Below, piece after piece: positions 61,947-64,000 of a stretch of 64,000 nucleotides of DNA (position 1 is its first letter; each line of letters opens with the position of its first letter). The notes under the pieces are model-generated. The model was given only the letters and a program-made list of their open reading frames with translations. It did no database searches and was not told the DNA's origin. The stretch comes from Dioscorea cayenensis subsp. rotundata (taxonomy: Eukaryota > Streptophyta > Magnoliopsida > Dioscoreales > Dioscoreaceae), in NCBI RefSeq assembly GCF_009730915.1, contig NC_052479.1:12025815-12089814 (forward strand), written 5' to 3'. Both the position numbers and the translations under genes were made by a program.

Positions 61947-62666
61947 CTATTCGTACTTGTTGAGGCGCAATTGGCCAACGTATTTTTTCTTCTTCAGAAT
62001 AAAGACTTTCCGAACTTCTTCTAATTTTTTATTGGCATTGATCTTCTCTCTCGTCGTCATTTCGGCGGCATTCCCTTGACCCTCGTCAACAGCTGTTTTG
62101 GGATCCTCATACGACACTGTTGTTGACGGTTGTGGGTGTTTAGCACCAGCATCATCTTCCTTTGATGCGGGCACGACAGTAGCATCAAACAGAGACATAT
62201 CCTTACATGCTTCTTGTTGTTGTGAGATTGTGTTTGCCTTCGATGCGGCACTGTCGGCCGTTGGTTCCACCGTGACTATGATTTTGTTGACAATAGAGTC
62301 AACGACCTTCTTAACCGTGGCCACGGCAACAGCATCAATGGGAGACACAATGTTAGCTGGTTCTTACTCTTCTGGGATTGTATCCATCTTTGATGCAACA
62401 CTATCAGCCGCCCGTTCCACCGGGTTCATGATTTCGTTAACAACAGAGTCATCTATCTTATCAATCACGACAATGGCAACATCATCTGCGATCTCCTCCA
62501 CCGTGACTGCCATGTCATCAACGGTAACACCATCTGCCGCCGATGGTGCTGCTATTGTTTCATTATCAACCGGCGGTGGAAACGGAGGCATTATTGTTTT
62601 TCCTCTTTTTTTCGCATGAGCCTCTTTGAATGAGGCCATTTTCGAATGGTCTCCCGATGATGTCAT
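61947..62666 (-). pseudogene. Linker region of the Ulp1-type MULE gene, two internal repeats
   Basis: One - strand frame of 239 codons with a single in-frame TAA (62364-62366). The start is MTSSGDHSKMASFKEAHAKK; the rest is acidic, Ala/Val/Asp-rich and probably disordered. Two segments of about 50 residues are alike: DDSVVNEIMNPVERAADSVA followed by SKMDT, and VDSIVNKIIVTVEPTADSAA followed by SKANT, each closing in a SPIDA or SLFDA word. It sits between the DUF1985-like part and the Ulp1 domain, as in related elements. At 61915-61985 another frame (WPIAPQQVRIGVDKDLPQLP, then a GT donor) resembles the lead-in to the peptidase domain, so a splice or frameshift joins them. Confidence 0.5.
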
Positions 62667-63110
62667 CGTCGTGATTCGGCCTTGCGTCGATCCGGGTGCT
62701 TTATTTGTTCGGAGGGGCCGGCGCGATCGATGTGGCCGGCCTTCAATGTCTCAACCCGAGCGACAAGCCGAGGAAATTCGATTATCAATATCTGGCAAGC
62801 CTGCAAAAGAGTTGTAGTGACATCCTCGCCTAGTTTCGTTAGAGCTGCGCCCAGCGGTCGGGGGGCCCTGTCGATGTCATCGTCGGTTAGGGTGTTGCAA
62901 TCTGGCGGGGTAGGGGAGAGCTTCTCCGATGTCGAGGAATGCGTGCGCGTTTTGGGCTGGAAGTAGGAGAACGGCGTCGAGAGCGCATGGAAGAGGTTTC
63001 CCTCTCATCTTGCCTTCGAGCAAGTGGTTCGGGAGCAATAGCATCAACCAGACGGTTGGCCCGAACAAATATATCTTCATCGACGATTCAGCGGGAACCA
63101 GTTTCGGAAA
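62667..63110 (-). other. Coding-like stretch of the Ulp1-type MULE gene
   Basis: GC-rich DNA with an open frame on - over about 62660-62960 (SSTSEKLSPTPPDCNTLTDD ... PRPLGAALTKLGEDVTTTLL). The composition is like the neighbouring coding blocks and it is placed between the DUF1985-like and linker parts. Exon borders are not resolved. Confidence 0.3.
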
Positions 63111-63620
63111 CTAACATGTGTAAACCAAACAATTTAGTGAAATCATTCGGTTTTAAACAATAAAAAACTATAGTTAAACATTGAACTTATATATTTAAAC
63201 ATTATAGCGTAAGCGTAAAGCAGAGAACAAAAGTTTTTAAACATTGAAGAATACTTTTTGAAAGCATGGTAAATGAACAAAGTTAAGCGGTAAATAATAT
63301 GTTTAAACATTAACATCTCTTATTAAACACATTGTTCAGTGATTTATTACCTCTTTTCCTTTGAGAGATGACAAACTGGTTTCTATCGTCGCTTGCTTCC
63401 GGTAAGTATTTTCACCGTAGCACAGCATCCTTGGGATCTTAAAGAAACGGACTTTCTTTCAGGTTCTAGTCAGCTTGTGAAACCAGATGTTAAGAGTGAC
63501 CGTGCAATCCTTGATATACCCTATGTTGGTCTTCTTCCCCGCGTATCTAGCTTGCACTCGAGTGGCTGCTTGTGGAATATCCTTCATAAGCCACTTGTGT
63601 GTCGCCTGCGCCCATGCGTA

Positions 63621-64000
63621 TCACCCTATGCCAGGTAGATCATCGACATATTCAACGATCCAGTTAGGAACCGAGCATGAGGTATTTGTGAAGAAGATTG
63701 TACCCATGAGGTACACCATCAGTAGTTTCGCAAAATTTTTCTTCTTCTCCCCTCTGTCCAACAAGTTGCTGAAGCATGCTCCTGATGGAGTCTCTGTGTC
63801 TCCCGTAGGTTTTGGATAAATACCTCTCTTCGAAAGTTTTGCGTGTGTTTTCTTTTTCTGAAACACGACTGCATCTCCATCGCAAAGCAGACCAAGAATG
63901 AGGGCCACATCTTCAGGCCTGAAAGTCAGCATGCTTTCCCTGATCCTGAATTTATTGGTGCGGCTATCGTATCTTTGCAACAGAGAATCAAGAAGGGCCC
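63621..64000 (-). CDS. DUF1985-like N-terminal part of the Ulp1-type MULE gene (runs off the window)
   Basis: An open frame on - continues past the window end; the visible part reads LLQRYDSRTNKFRIRESMLT followed by FRPEDVALILGLLCDGDAVV, a signature of the DUF1985/plant-mobile-domain-like region that precedes Ulp1 domains in plant transposon proteins. It continues ACFSNLLDRGEKKKNFAKLL and VYLMGTIFFTNTSCSVPNWI to a stop at 63621-63623. No true start codon is visible, so the gene begins outside the window. Whether this stop is real or lies after a splice donor is not resolved. Confidence 0.65.
   Translation of the reverse strand, partial: ALLDSLLQRYDSRTNKFRIRESMLTFRPEDVALILGLLCDGDAVVFQKKKTHAKLSKRGIYPKPTGDTETPSGACFSNLLDRGEKKKNFAKLLMVYLMGTIFFTNTSCSVPNWIVEYVDDLPGIG

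Larger units (their letters stand above)
57791..64000. mobile_element. MULE with transposase and convergent Ulp1-type gene (cut by the window end)
   Basis: A leader homologous to 55125-55300 is followed by a + strand MURA-type transposase gene (58024-60540) and a convergent - strand gene with DUF1985-like and Ulp1-like C48 peptidase domains (64000-61037). This two-gene plan is known from plant KI-MULE/CUMULE-type elements, in which a SUMO-protease-like gene was captured and kept. The right terminal repeat would be outside the window. Both genes carry damage, so this copy is not autonomous as it stands. Confidence 0.75.

Noticed and set aside
62098..62619. 173-residue + frame rich in Thr, Ser and Ala
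   Set aside because: Antisense of the acidic linker of the Ulp1-type gene; the - frame has the repeat structure and fits the flanking domains.
1..64000. CRISPR arrays, rRNA genes, bacterial operon features
   Set aside because: None present; the repeats seen are microsatellites, tandem duplications or transposon parts, and the genes are intron-bearing plant genes.

Overview
The window is nuclear DNA of a flowering plant. It is AT-rich, its genes have many introns with GT..AG borders, and it encodes a plastid-type pyruvate dehydrogenase E1-beta with a transit-peptide-like leader, a plant ceramide synthase (LAG1/LOH) and a plant-specific NIK-type receptor kinase. TA, AAT and AAC microsatellites, Ty1/copia remnants, MITEs and a Mutator-like element fill the rest. 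The species cannot be named from what is visible.

Layout. 1-5.0 kb: a decayed 3' part of an FTSHI-type (inactive FtsH-like) gene on + with a duplicated last exon. 6.4-10.9 kb: an apparently intact 4-exon gene for plastid PDH E1-beta on -, with several tandem duplications in its long intron 3; a second copy of its promoter plus first exon lies 1.8 kb further upstream (12.54-13.0 kb). 14.6-19.4 kb: an intact 6-exon ceramide synthase on +. 22.6-26.4 kb: an intact 6-exon STK16/NAK-type protein kinase on -. 27.0-28.0 kb: a 945-bp non-autonomous hAT-like element with 8-bp target duplications. 29.8-33.0 kb: an intact 11-exon NSP-interacting-kinase-like LRR receptor kinase on -. In all four intact genes the hand-placed exons join in phase and give 411, 308, 343 and 630 residues, close to family lengths.

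From 33 kb on there is no intact host gene. 33-40 kb is AT-rich, with microsatellites and probable Stowaway-like MITEs. 40.28-42.60 kb is a 2.3-kb copia element on - with both LTRs, a tRNA-iMet primer site and a polypurine tract, but only gag plus a protease/pre-integrase remnant. 43.1-43.3 kb is a 232-bp GC-rich insert flanked by 14-bp direct repeats. 45.6-50.6 kb is a longer, decayed copia element on + (gag, PR, IN, RT, RNase H, 3' LTR). 55.0 kb to the window end is a Mutator-like (MULE) region: a deleted, rearranged copy (55.0-57.8 kb), then a fuller copy with a + strand MURA-type transposase and a convergent - strand gene combining a DUF1985-like domain with a Ulp1-like C48 peptidase domain, as in KI-MULE/CUMULE-type elements. 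Both genes carry inactivating changes.

The host genes are functionally unrelated neighbours: plastid acetyl-CoA supply, sphingolipid synthesis, a membrane-anchored kinase and a receptor kinase. The most notable observations are the duplicated, phase-compatible first exon of the PDH gene, the intron-3 duplications that copy a splice acceptor, the Ulp1 domain with its catalytic Cys changed to Tyr, the TTTAAAC word pattern filling the MULE non-coding DNA, and a nest of direct and inverted repeats with strong foldbacks at 56.0-56.5 kb.
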